A stretch of 64,000 nucleotides of DNA. Origin: SXTU01 sp964496695. Lineage in GTDB: Bacteria > Verrucomicrobiota > Verrucomicrobiia > Limisphaerales > SXTU01. Shown one piece after another: positions 25,952 through 34,892 of the stretch. Position numbers and translations under genes: made by a program. Position 1 is the first letter of the stretch. Each line of letters starts with the position of its first letter. The notes below the pieces were generated by a model. The model was not told the DNA's origin, ran no database searches, and saw only the letters and a program-made list of their open reading frames with translations. The DNA is taken from assembly GCA_964496695.1 (NCBI GenBank), contig CAZCBE010000002.1:1-64000 (forward strand), written 5' to 3'.

Positions 25952-28900
25952 TCATTTAACCAACTCCGCCGCCGTCCACGGGGCCTGCCGGTTGGCGGTG
26001 GCAGCGCGGACGGCCTTCACGTCGGCGGGGGTGACGGGCGGGGCTTGCTGGCCGTAGGTGCTGCGCACGAAGGTGAGGACGTCGGCGATCTGCTCGTCGG
26101 TCAGGCCGCCGAGTGAGGGCATCGGGACGGAGGCGGGGGTGTGGCCGAAGTTCTGGCCCGCGACAGTCACGGGGCCGGTGAGGCCGTGGAGGACCACCTT
26201 GATAATGCGGGTCTTGTCGCCGCGCACCCAGTCGCTTCCGGCCAGCGGCGGATAGACGCCAGGCAGGCCCTTGCCCTCGGGCTGGTGGCAGGGGAGGCAG
26301 GCCATTTCGTAAATGTTCTCGCCGGGGGACGCGACCTTCTGCGGGGTGCCGATGAGCTTGCGCAGGTAATCCCCGTGCGTCGGGCTGCTGAGCTTGAGCT
26401 GGTTCGCGGCCAAGGCCGGTCCCCACTGCGGTTGCGTGGCGCGGGCGCTCTGGCGGAGGGCGTAGTCAATGAACTTGTCCGTGGGCAGGTCGAGCGCCTT
26501 GGTCATGACTTCCGCTGCGACGGGCTTGCCGAGATAGCTGGCGGCGACGACGGCCTCCAGGCGCACGCGGGCGTTCTCGTCCTTCACGCGCTCGGTCAGG
26601 AGCTTCGCGGCGTCGGGCAATTTCTCCGCCCACATGCCGGCGACGCGCGCTCCGTAGGCTCGGACGCGCGGGTCCTTCGCGGCGAGCAGCTTGGCGAGCA
26701 GGGCCGGGCGGGTGACCTCGTGAGACTCATAGACGCCGATGACTTCGAGGAGCAGGTGCTCGTAGTCGGGCGTGGTGGGCGTGAGCTTGGCCACCCATTC
26801 ATCGGTGGCTTTCAACACGTCGGCGGTGGGCATGTCGAAGAGGAGGCGCTTGGCCTGATAGCGCGTCCAGCGCTCGGGTGAGCGGAGTTGTTCGAGCAGC
26901 TCAGCGGGCTTCATCGCGGCGAGGTTCGGCTGCTTCACGCTCGCGCGGCCCTTCGCGGTGATGCGCCAGATGCGGCCGTGGGCCTTGTCTCGGCGCGGGT
27001 CGGCATAGCTGGCCTGGTAGTGGCCGATGATGGGATTGAACCAGTCCGCGAGATACATCGCGCCGTCCGGGCCGACGCTCACATCCACGGGACGGAACGC
27101 GGCGTTCGACGACTTGAGCAGCTTGGGCAACTGCGTGGTCTTGAAGCCGGAGCCGGCGTCCTCGAACTTGTGCAGCTCCGCGACTGCGCCGAAGTAACCA
27201 CCGATGAGCGCCGCGCCCTGGATGTCGTCCGGCAACGCGCGGGTGCCGATGATGTCAATGGAAGTGGTCTTGGGCGACGTGTCGAAGAGCGGGCCGACGG
27301 AATGGTATTGCTCGGGGGAGTTGCGATACGCGGTGTCGGCCGAGCTTGCGGAGCTGCTGCCCGAGGGGCTTGCGCCGCGCACCATGCCGGGCACGCTCCA
27401 GTAACCGTGCGGGCGGTCGCCGGACTTGTGGAAGACCTGGTTGTAGTCATCGAAGGCCACGCCCCAGCAGTTCGCGCCCGCCATGCCGCCGCCGAAGAAG
27501 CCTTCGAGGCGCATCGTGCGCGGGTTCAACCGCCAGATGGCCGCGCGGTCCAGCCGCGCGATGCCCCACGCGGACTCGACGCGCGAGAAGGCGTGCAGGC
27601 CTTGCGAGAACCACAGACTGCCATCCGGGCCGTGGCAGATGCTGTTGATGAGCTGGTGAGTGTCGCCGATGCCAAAGCCGCTGAAGAGCACACGACGCGT
27701 GTCCGACTTGCCGTCGCCGTTCATATCGCGCAGGTGGACGAGTTGGTCGAAGTCGCAGACGTAGAGGCCGCCGTCGCCGGGTTCGAGGCCCTGCACCATC
27801 GTGAGACCTTCGGCGAAGCGCCATGACTTGTCGGCCTTGCCGTCGCCGTTCGTATCTTCCAGCACGAGGATGTAATCGGCGCGCTTGGCGCTGGCCTGCG
27901 TCTGCGGATACGTCGGCGAGCAGGCCACGTAGAGGCGGCCCTTTTCGTCCCAGGCGATCTGCGTGGGCTTCACCACGCCGTCGCGCTCGGAGGCGAAGAG
28001 GTTGACCTCGTAGCCATCCGCCACGGTGAAGGTGGCGAGCTGCTCCTCGGGCGTGAGGGCCTTGGGCGAATCCCCGGCGTTCGCGGGCGGGGGCATGACG
28101 AGCGCGGCGACCTTCTCGCCTCGAGCCAACGCATGGACACGCGTGTCCGCCGCTGCGACCAGCGGGCGATGGCGCTCGAAGGCGTCCTTGAGCGAAGGCT
28201 CGGTGCCGCCAGCCTTGCCGAACATCTGGTTCACGCGGTCGCCATAGACGAACGACCAGTTCGCGGGCCGCCAGGAGTCGAACCAGAGCTGGTTCTTCTG
28301 GATGATGGCGGCACGGATGGGATCAAGGTCGGCGGAGAGCTTTGGCTCCACGCCGAGTGCCTTCGCCGTGATGGTGGCCATTTCTCGCAACCCTTGCGCG
28401 TTGAGATGAATGCCGTCCTCGGTCAGTCGTGGAACGGAATTACCGTATGCAGCGTGGGCGAATAACGAACCCACATACAAATCCACAAACACCGCGCCTC
28501 GCTGCTTGGCAATTTCACGCACGGCATCGGAGTAAGCCTCAACGTCGTTGTTGCGCTTCGTGAGGTCCGGCGCGTGGGACGCGATGGGCTTCTCAAACTG
28601 CATCGGCGAGAGCAGCACGACCTTCTTCGTGCGCGCGGCGAACTGGTCCAGCAGCCGGTGATAGGCGGCGGTGAACTCCGGCAAGCGCGCGACGCCATCC
28701 AGCGCCTCCATCTGGCCGAACTGCGCCACCACGATGGTCGCGCCCGCCGTCTCAAGCTGGCGCACCCACGAGCCGAAGTTCAGGTCGCGCCACTGCTCAT
28801 AGACCGTGTCCGCCTCCCAGGCCATCGAGCGAAAGCGCGGGTTCTTCGCCGCAAAGGCCGTGGCCAGTAGCGCCTCCAGTTCGCCGGCTTTCGATTCGCG

Positions 28901-29665
28901 CACGAGATTTTCCTGTCCGACGAACACGACGACTTCGTTTGTGCCGAGTGCGAATTTCCCATCCGCGAATGCCCCGACCGGCACGCTCGGCTGCGCGGTG
29001 CCGAAGCGGCTCAGAATCTCGCCCTCGGGCGGGATGGCAGAGTTGGGCAGTTCATCAATAGAGATGTTGCGGAAGGAAATCTCGGCCTTGCAGTTGCCGT
29101 GGATTTGCAGGGCGATGACGCCGGTGTCCTCGATGCCCGGCTCGCGCTCGACCCAGATGGCGGTGCGCTGGCCGTTGAGAAAGAGGAGGATTTGCGAGCC
29201 GCTCGCGACGACTTCGTAGCTGTTCCAGTCGCCGACCTTTTCGAGGCGCGCGACGTGGTTCGTGTCCGCCTGCGCGAGCATCTTGCGCCGGCGCGATTCG
29301 TCGTAGAGGGAGCCGGAGTAGCCCGCGCCGATGTCCGCCTGGAAGCCGGACATTTCGTTGGGCGGCTGCGGGATGCGCTTGCTGCGGAACTGCACGCCGC
29401 CGTTCACGAAGCCCTGGGTGCCGACGAGCTTGTATTCGAGGCGCAGGTGAAAGTTCTTGTAGCTCTTGAGTGTGGCGAGGAACTCATTGCGCGGATTCCC
29501 CTCCAGCGAGCCGCCGACGATGACGCCATCGCGGATGCGCCAGACGGTGTTGGTGTCGCCCTCCCAGCCGGCGAAGGTTTTGCCGTCGAAGAGGGGGACG
29601 GGGGCGGCGGAAGCGGTGAGTGCTGTGAGCGTGAACAGCAGCGCAAGCAAGTGGCGTGGATTCAT
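25952..29665 (-). CDS. Five-part fusion: DUF1080, SGNH-like, PVC propeller, HEAT, cytochrome c
   Basis: A 1237-residue secreted protein. After the signal peptide (MNPRHLLALLFTLTALTASA) comes a DUF1080/3-keto-disaccharide hydrolase-type jelly roll (PLFDGKTFAGWEGD, NGGVQFRSKRIP; about residues 22-205). Then an SGNH/GDSL-like domain (VVVFVGQENLV, later DGIHLNAQG; about 235-440), the PVC-type propeller (GYEVNLFASERDGVVKPTQI, VLEDTNGDGKADK; about 545-910), a HEAT-like stretch, and a C-terminal cytochrome c with CLPCHQPEGKGLPGVYPPL. The usual GDS nucleophile motif of SGNH enzymes is replaced by VGQEN, so esterase activity is doubtful. The layout suggests binding and oxidation of a polysaccharide-derived sugar in the periplasm. 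Confidence 0.88.
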   Translation of the reverse strand: MNPRHLLALLFTLTALTASAAPVPLFDGKTFAGWEGDTNTVWRIRDGVIVGGSLEGNPRNEFLATLKSYKNFHLRLEYKLVGTQGFVNGGVQFRSKRIPQPPNEMSGFQADIGAGYSGSLYDESRRRKMLAQADTNHVARLEKVGDWNSYEVVASGSQILLFLNGQRTAIWVEREPGIEDTGVIALQIHGNCKAEISFRNISIDELPNSAIPPEGEILSRFGTAQPSVPVGAFADGKFALGTNEVVVFVGQENLVRESKAGELEALLATAFAAKNPRFRSMAWEADTVYEQWRDLNFGSWVRQLETAGATIVVAQFGQMEALDGVARLPEFTAAYHRLLDQFAARTKKVVLLSPMQFEKPIASHAPDLTKRNNDVEAYSDAVREIAKQRGAVFVDLYVGSLFAHAAYGNSVPRLTEDGIHLNAQGLREMATITAKALGVEPKLSADLDPIRAAIIQKNQLWFDSWRPANWSFVYGDRVNQMFGKAGGTEPSLKDAFERHRPLVAAADTRVHALARGEKVAALVMPPPANAGDSPKALTPEEQLATFTVADGYEVNLFASERDGVVKPTQIAWDEKGRLYVACSPTYPQTQASAKRADYILVLEDTNGDGKADKSWRFAEGLTMVQGLEPGDGGLYVCDFDQLVHLRDMNGDGKSDTRRVLFSGFGIGDTHQLINSICHGPDGSLWFSQGLHAFSRVESAWGIARLDRAAIWRLNPRTMRLEGFFGGGMAGANCWGVAFDDYNQVFHKSGDRPHGYWSVPGMVRGASPSGSSSASSADTAYRNSPEQYHSVGPLFDTSPKTTSIDIIGTRALPDDIQGAALIGGYFGAVAELHKFEDAGSGFKTTQLPKLLKSSNAAFRPVDVSVGPDGAMYLADWFNPIIGHYQASYADPRRDKAHGRIWRITAKGRASVKQPNLAAMKPAELLEQLRSPERWTRYQAKRLLFDMPTADVLKATDEWVAKLTPTTPDYEHLLLEVIGVYESHEVTRPALLAKLLAAKDPRVRAYGARVAGMWAEKLPDAAKLLTERVKDENARVRLEAVVAASYLGKPVAAEVMTKALDLPTDKFIDYALRQSARATQPQWGPALAANQLKLSSPTHGDYLRKLIGTPQKVASPGENIYEMACLPCHQPEGKGLPGVYPPLAGSDWVRGDKTRIIKVVLHGLTGPVTVAGQNFGHTPASVPMPSLGGLTDEQIADVLTFVRSTYGQQAPPVTPADVKAVRAATANRQAPWTAAELVK

Positions 29666-29973
29666 GAACGAGGCGAGGATTGCGTCTCATGCGAAAACCC
29701 GCAAGTCCGGGGCGAAGGGGTGCGCTTTGGAGTGCGGCGCGTGCTCGCCGATTTCTACAGGCGACTGGTCGCCGTCGAGGGGGCGGATGCGTTGCCGGGC
29801 GGCACTCCTGCTCGCGCGAGCGGGTGGGCTGCTTGGCGTAAGGGCGCATCAGGTTGCCGACGGCGACGAGTCGCCTGCGGAAAGCGGTGACAAGTCACCG
29901 CACTCCATACGCGGTGCGGTCGCCACGTCCCTGGGGCTGCGTGGGACGTTTGGACTTTGTGGTTTTTGTCTCC
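29666..29973. other. Non-coding region with a palindromic repeat
   Basis: Between two leftward genes. An element at about 29729-29906 has ends GGAGTGCGG and CCGCACTCC and contains three small palindromes: GGCGACTGGTCGCC (29760), GGCGACGAGTCGCC (29862) and GGTGACAAGTCACC (29886). No gene is seen. Confidence 0.7.
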
Positions 29974-30663
29974 TTACGCGATGGGCCAGCGCAGGCCGGC
30001 GGGGAGCGGGACGTTGGCGAATTCGAGGTGGAGGACGCGGCGGTGGGCGGGGGTGGCGGCGGGGGAGGAGGCGTGGAGCAGCAGGGGCTTGATCAGGAGG
30101 ACATCCCCGGCGGCACAGCAGCAGGTGACTTCCGGGGTGGTCTGCCGCCAGTGGGTGGTGTCCTCGTCCGTAAGCTTGCCGTGGCGGTGGGAGCCGGGGA
30201 GGACGCGCAAGGGGCCGTTGTCGGGGCCGCAGTCGTCAAGATGGAGGCGCAGGGCGACCATGTGGTCGAGGATTTCGGCGGGCGGATGCACGTGGGGGAC
30301 GCCGTCCTTCACGGACCAGCCGAGGTAGCCGGGCGTTTCGATGCGCTCGGCGACGGGGATGGCGGTGTCCTGATGCCAGGGAACCTTCCAGTTGGCCTCG
30401 GGGAGTTTGTCGAAGAAGAGGGCACGGACGACGAAGGCCTCAGGGCCGAGGGCGGTTTCAGCCAGTTCGCGGATGCTCGGTGAAGTCGTGACGGAGGCGA
30501 CGTCCGGAGATGTTTGGAGCAGGTTGCGAGCCCCGCCGCGATGACGGGAACCAGCAGCCGCAACGGCGGTGCGCAGCGCCTCGACTTGAACTGGGGCAAG
30601 TGTTTGTGGCACGAGGCAGAAGCCTTCGTGTTCCAAAGCGGCTTGGATGTCGGCTGGAAGCAT
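29974..30663 (-). CDS. Phytanoyl-CoA dioxygenase family protein
   Basis: A 229-residue Fe(II)/2-oxoglutarate-dependent oxygenase. The facial triad appears complete: WHQDTA supplies His and Asp, LLHASSP the distal His; RRVLHLEF gives the Arg that would bind 2-oxoglutarate. PhyH-family enzymes hydroxylate many small molecules, so the substrate is open. The ATG at 30663 is chosen over a TTG at 30678. The gene lies 42 bp after the BtpA-like gene on the same strand and the two may be cotranscribed. Confidence 0.87.
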   Translation of the reverse strand: MLPADIQAALEHEGFCLVPQTLAPVQVEALRTAVAAAGSRHRGGARNLLQTSPDVASVTTSPSIRELAETALGPEAFVVRALFFDKLPEANWKVPWHQDTAIPVAERIETPGYLGWSVKDGVPHVHPPAEILDHMVALRLHLDDCGPDNGPLRVLPGSHRHGKLTDEDTTHWRQTTPEVTCCCAAGDVLLIKPLLLHASSPAATPAHRRVLHLEFANVPLPAGLRWPIA

Positions 30664-30705
30664 TCGGCGATGAAGCAAACGTCTATGCGCTGATGGCAGA
30701 CCGCT

Positions 30706-31512
30706 TCAAGCTGCCTGGTGCATCGCCCGGGCCAAGGCCGCTACGCGGCGTTCGTCCACCGGCTGGCGCACGCCGCCGGGGCGTTTGAGCGAGGTGCCGA
30801 CAATGGCGCCGTTGGCGAGACGCAGGTAGTCCGGCGCGTTTTCGGCTGTCACGCCGCTGCCGAGCAGGATGACCGCCTCCGGGCACGCCGCCCGCACGCG
30901 TTCGACATCACCGAGATCCGCCGCGACGCCCGTGCCTGTGCCGGAGATGATGAGCGCGTCGGCGAGGCCGCGCTCCAAGGTGTCGCGGGCGGCCAGTTCG
31001 ATGGAGATGTCCGCCAGTGGTGCGGCGTGTTTGACGTGAACGTCAGCCAGGATGAGCGCGTCCGGGGCGAGCTGGCGGCGCATGCGAAGCGTCTCGAAGG
31101 CCTTGCCCTCGATGACACCCTGATCCGTGAGCATCGCGCCGGAATGGACGTTCACCCGGATAAACGCACCGCTGCACGCCGCGCAAAGGGCGAGCGCGGC
31201 ATGGGCGTCGTTGCGAAGCACATTGAAGCCGAGCGGGAGCTTTACCGCCTGCCGGACGGTGGAACCGGCGACGGCCATGGCGGAGATCGTCTCGTGTGGC
31301 ACTGCGCCCTTGGTGAACGGGATGTCACCGAAGTTCTCCACCACCACGGCATCCGCGCCGCCGTTGGCATAGGCGAGGGCGTCGGCCACGGCGGCCTTCA
31401 CGATGGCCTCCATGTCGTCCGCGTGTCGGGGTGCGCCGGGCAGAGCACGCAGATGCACGACGCCGATCAGGAGCTTGCGCAGCGGGGAGAAGGTCAGGCT
31501 GGTGGCTTTCAT
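30706..31512 (-). CDS. BtpA/SgcQ family protein
   Basis: A 268-residue TIM-barrel protein with LLIGVVHLRALPGAP, VVENFGDIPF, GFNVLRNDAHAALALC and ALIISGTGTG, all hallmarks of the BtpA family. In cyanobacteria BtpA helps photosystem I to accumulate; in heterotrophs relatives sit with sugar or nucleoside genes and are thought to be aldolase-like enzymes. The N-terminus aligns best from the ATG at 31512 (another ATG at 31536 is in frame). It diverges from rsuA with 48 bp between starts. Confidence 0.87.
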   Translation of the reverse strand: MKATSLTFSPLRKLLIGVVHLRALPGAPRHADDMEAIVKAAVADALAYANGGADAVVVENFGDIPFTKGAVPHETISAMAVAGSTVRQAVKLPLGFNVLRNDAHAALALCAACSGAFIRVNVHSGAMLTDQGVIEGKAFETLRMRRQLAPDALILADVHVKHAAPLADISIELAARDTLERGLADALIISGTGTGVAADLGDVERVRAACPEAVILLGSGVTAENAPDYLRLANGAIVGTSLKRPGGVRQPVDERRVAALARAMHQAA

Positions 31513-31560
31513 TTTCACGCGGTCATTGGAAAGCATTCCCCGCCGGGATACAAACCTCCC

Positions 31561-32268
31561 GTGCAGACACCCAGCGCCTTGCGCCGCCTCGACCAGCTTC
31601 TCTCCGCGTGCGGTTATTGCAGCCGCAGCGAGGCGCGCCTGTGGGTGCGCGGGGGCCGCGTGCTCGTGAGCGGCCAGCGGGCGAAGGCGGCGGACCAGAA
31701 GGCGCGTGCGGAGGATGTGACGGTGGACGGCGAACCGGTGGATTCGCCGGCGGGTATTCTCGCGCTGCTCCACAAGCCTGCCGGCTACGTCTGCTCCCAC
31801 GACACCAAGGAAGGCCCGCGCGTGTTCGACCTGCTGCCGGCGCGTTGGCTGGAGCGCAACCCGCCCGTCGCGACCGTGGGCCGGCTGGACAAGGACGCCA
31901 CCGGCGCGCTGGTCATCACGGACCAGGGCGAACTGGTGCATCGCTGGACCTCACCCAAGCGGCATGTGACCAAGCTTTACGAAGTGACGGTGGACAAGGA
32001 CCTGGACCCGAAGCTTGTCGGCGTCTTCGCCTCCGGCGAACTGCGTTTGGACGAGGAGCCGAAGCCCTGTCTGCCGGCGAAATTGGAGATCGTCAGTGCC
32101 CGCGAGGCCCGGCTGGAACTGACCGAGGGCAAGTATCACCAGGTGAAGCGGATGTTCGCCAGCCAGGGCTGGACCGTGCTGCGCCTGCACCGCAGCCGGT
32201 TCGGGGAGTTTGAGGTGGGGGACCTGCCGGTGGGGCAGTGGCGGAAGCTGGAACTGCCGGTGAGTTGA
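31561..32268 (+). CDS. rsuA: 16S rRNA pseudouridine synthase (RsuA type)
   Basis: A 235-residue enzyme that converts a uridine in 16S rRNA to pseudouridine. An S4 RNA-binding domain occupies about residues 5-60 (RRLDQLLSACGYCSRSEARL). The catalytic domain follows, with LHKPAGYVCS and the active-site motif GRLDKDATGALVITDQGEL. EGKYHQVKRMF is the conserved C-terminal motif. RsuA is the best match within the RsuA/RluB/E/F group because of length, but RluB or RluF specificity cannot be ruled out. The start is GTG at 31561; no in-frame ATG is near. Confidence 0.85.
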   Translation: MQTPSALRRLDQLLSACGYCSRSEARLWVRGGRVLVSGQRAKAADQKARAEDVTVDGEPVDSPAGILALLHKPAGYVCSHDTKEGPRVFDLLPARWLERNPPVATVGRLDKDATGALVITDQGELVHRWTSPKRHVTKLYEVTVDKDLDPKLVGVFASGELRLDEEPKPCLPAKLEIVSAREARLELTEGKYHQVKRMFASQGWTVLRLHRSRFGEFEVGDLPVGQWRKLELPVS

Positions 32269-32283
32269 GGGGCGCGCTGCCTT

Positions 32284-32616
32284 TCACCGCAGGCTTCTGC
32301 TCAGCAGAACCACCAGCCAGCAGACGGGGAAGACCAGCGCGAGCGGGAGGCAAATGCGCCGATGCTCCTTCGCCTTGATCGCGAGGACAATCGCCGCGAG
32401 CGAGCCCGGGCTCAGCCACAAGGACAGGTCGCCCGCCGACATCAGGTCCTGCGTATCCACGCTGGTGTGCATGTCGAACAAACCCTTCCAAGCCACCCAC
32501 AGGCCGAAGCAGGCCAGCGGTCCGGCGAGCAGGACGGATGCGCAGGTCACCCGTGGCAAGTCACGCCGAGGCTCCGGAGGATGCGACCCGCTGCTTGGTG
32601 GAGGGGCGACCAGCAC
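32284..32616 (-). CDS. Small membrane protein (110 aa)
   Basis: Three hydrophobic segments (SVLLAGPLACFGLWVAW, LSLWLSPGSLAAIVLAI, LPLALVFPVCWLVVLL) after a proline-rich cytoplasmic start. I recognise no family. GTG start at 32616, 5 bp after the stop of the RhaD/SDR fusion, so it probably belongs to that leftward operon. Confidence 0.55.
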   Translation of the reverse strand: MLVAPPPSSGSHPPEPRRDLPRVTCASVLLAGPLACFGLWVAWKGLFDMHTSVDTQDLMSAGDLSLWLSPGSLAAIVLAIKAKEHRRICLPLALVFPVCWLVVLLSRSLR

Positions 32617-32621
32617 ACCGC

Positions 32622-34826
32622 TTACCGCATAAACGCCTCATGCAAGCCCCCGTCCACGGTGATGACCTGTCCAGTGGTCTTGCTCAGGCGCTGGCTCACG
32701 AGGAGGAAGTAGGCTTCCGCCTGGTCCGCCGGGGTGATCGGGGCCTTGGTGAGGGTGCGGTCAGCGTAGAACTGCGCGAGCTTCTTCACGAGCGACTCGG
32801 TGGCCTCGTCTTCGGTGTAGGGGATGTTGTATTTCGCCAGCGAGCCGATCACGCGGTCGCGCGGGAACATCGCGGAGCCCTGCACGACGGTCGCGGGGGC
32901 GACGCCGTTCACGCGGACGGTCGGGGCGAGTTCGATGGCGAGTTCGCGCACGAGGTGGTTCGCCGCCGCCTTCGAGCAGTCGTAGGCGACGCTGCCTTTC
33001 TTCGCGACGACGGCGTTGGCTGAAGTGGTGAGCACGAGCTGGCCTTTCAGGCCCTGTTCCTTCCAAGTGCGCGCCGCTTCATCGCCGACGATGTAGCTGC
33101 CGGTGACGTTGACGCCGAAGGTGAAGGCCCACTTGTCGTCGGGGATGTGACCGCTGGTGTCGCTCGGCCAGAAGACGCCGGCGGTGACGCAGATGGAGTC
33201 GAAGCCGCCGTAGGCGAGCGCAACCTGGTCGAGCATGGCGCGGACGCTGGTGCGGTCGGTGATGTTGCAGGCGAGGCCGAGGGCCGGTCCACAGTTCGAG
33301 ATGCCGCTGCCGGCGACGCCGATGCCGACGCCGTATTTGTCGGTGATTTCCTTCGCGGTGGCCTGCGCAGTCTCGGCCTTCATGTCCACGCAAACGATGT
33401 GCGCGCCTTCTTTCACGAGGCGGTGGGCGACTTCCTTGCCGATGCCGCTGCCGGCACCGACCACGATGACGACCTGCCGGGCGAGTTCCTTCTCGGCGGG
33501 CATGCGCTTGAGCTTGGCTTCTTCAAGCAGCCAATACTCGATGTCAAACGCCTCCTGCTGGGGCAGGGCGATATACTTGTCGATGGCTTCCGCCCCGCGC
33601 ATGACCTCGACGGCGCAGTTGTAGAACTCGGCGGTGACGCGGGACTCGGACTTGTCCTTGCCCCACGCGATCATGCCGCAGCCGGGGATGAGGATGACGG
33701 TCGGGTTCGGGTCGCGCATCGCGGGCGAGTTGGCGTGCTTGCACTTCGCGTAATAGGCGGCGTAGTCCTTGCGATAGGCTTCGAGGCCGGCCTTGAGCTT
33801 GGCCTTGAGCGCGGCGGTGTCCTCGGTCAGCGGATTCCAGTCCACGTAGAGCGGCTTGATCTTCGTGCGGAGGAAGTGGTCGGGGCAGCTCGTGCCCAGC
33901 TCGGCGAGGCGCGGGGCATCGTTCGAGTTGACGAAGCGGAGGATCTTGTCGTCGTCCTGCACGGTGCCGATGAAGCGCTTCTGCTGGCTGACCTGGCCGC
34001 GCAGCCAGGGGAGGACGGCGGCGAAGGTTTCGTTGCGCCGCTCCGGGGAGAGGGTTTCAAACTTCGCGCCACCGAAGGCCGTGGCATCGCCGCCCTTGGC
34101 CTGATATTTCGCCTCGATGTAGTCGGCGGCCTTCTCGATGTAATCGAGCGTGCGGACGTAGCACTTCTTGTCGTCGTTGTCCCAGGAGATGAAGCCGTGC
34201 TGGCCCATCATGATGCCCGTGGCTTTCGGATTTTTCTTGCAGATGGTCTGCATGGCCAGGCCCAGCTCGAAGCCGGGGCGCATCCACGGCACGTAGGCCA
34301 TCTCGCCGCCGAAGATTTCCTTGGTCAGTTCCACGCAGCGCTTGCTGGCGGCGATGGAGATGATGGCGTTCGGGTGCATGTGGTCCACGAACTTCGCCGG
34401 GATGAAGCTGTGGAGCGGCGTGTCAATCGAGCTGGCGCGCGGGTTGAGGTTGAAGGTGGTGTGGTTGTAGGCCGCGACCATGTCATCCTCGGCGGCGGAC
34501 TTGAGGCCCTTGTCCTTGCGCTTGGCGTAGGACTTCTGGAGCTCAATGAGCTTCTGCTGGTAGAGCGAGGAGAAGTTCTCGCGCAGGCTGGTGCGGAGGT
34601 CACCGCCGGAGCCTTTGACCCAGAGCACTTCGACGCCCTTGCCGGTGAGGGGATCAATTTCCTTCAGCTTGGAGGAAGTGTTGCCACCGCCGGTGTTGGT
34701 GATGCGCTGGTCCGCGCCGAGCTTGTTCGAGCGATAGACGAGGCGGTCCACACCCTTGAGCTTCGCGGCTTCGGCGTCGTTCCAGAGGTGGTTGACGAAT
34801 TGATAGGTCTTGGTCGGTTTGGCCAT
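32622..34826 (-). CDS. Bifunctional rhamnulose-1-phosphate aldolase / short-chain dehydrogenase
   Basis: A 734-residue fusion. The N-terminal class II aldolase half (to about residue 440) shows ITNTGGGNTSSK, AAYNHTTFNLNPRASSIDTP and the metal site FVDHMHPNAI. The C-terminal half is an SDR with the NAD(P)-binding VIVVGAGSGIGKEVA and active site YDCSKAAANHLV. Enzymes of this build cleave L-rhamnulose 1-phosphate (or a like sugar) to DHAP and L-lactaldehyde and oxidise the aldehyde or another intermediate. The aldolase gene at 35971 points to the same sugar-degradation operon. The ATG at 34826 fits the family's MAxxxKTYQFVNHLWND beginning. Confidence 0.92.
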   Translation of the reverse strand: MAKPTKTYQFVNHLWNDAEAAKLKGVDRLVYRSNKLGADQRITNTGGGNTSSKLKEIDPLTGKGVEVLWVKGSGGDLRTSLRENFSSLYQQKLIELQKSYAKRKDKGLKSAAEDDMVAAYNHTTFNLNPRASSIDTPLHSFIPAKFVDHMHPNAIISIAASKRCVELTKEIFGGEMAYVPWMRPGFELGLAMQTICKKNPKATGIMMGQHGFISWDNDDKKCYVRTLDYIEKAADYIEAKYQAKGGDATAFGGAKFETLSPERRNETFAAVLPWLRGQVSQQKRFIGTVQDDDKILRFVNSNDAPRLAELGTSCPDHFLRTKIKPLYVDWNPLTEDTAALKAKLKAGLEAYRKDYAAYYAKCKHANSPAMRDPNPTVILIPGCGMIAWGKDKSESRVTAEFYNCAVEVMRGAEAIDKYIALPQQEAFDIEYWLLEEAKLKRMPAEKELARQVVIVVGAGSGIGKEVAHRLVKEGAHIVCVDMKAETAQATAKEITDKYGVGIGVAGSGISNCGPALGLACNITDRTSVRAMLDQVALAYGGFDSICVTAGVFWPSDTSGHIPDDKWAFTFGVNVTGSYIVGDEAARTWKEQGLKGQLVLTTSANAVVAKKGSVAYDCSKAAANHLVRELAIELAPTVRVNGVAPATVVQGSAMFPRDRVIGSLAKYNIPYTEDEATESLVKKLAQFYADRTLTKAPITPADQAEAYFLLVSQRLSKTTGQVITVDGGLHEAFMR

Positions 34827-34892
34827 AAAATCAGGGGGTGAAACAGTGCGATGACGGGGATGGGGCGGCAAGGAATTTTCCGCAGCGGTCCG

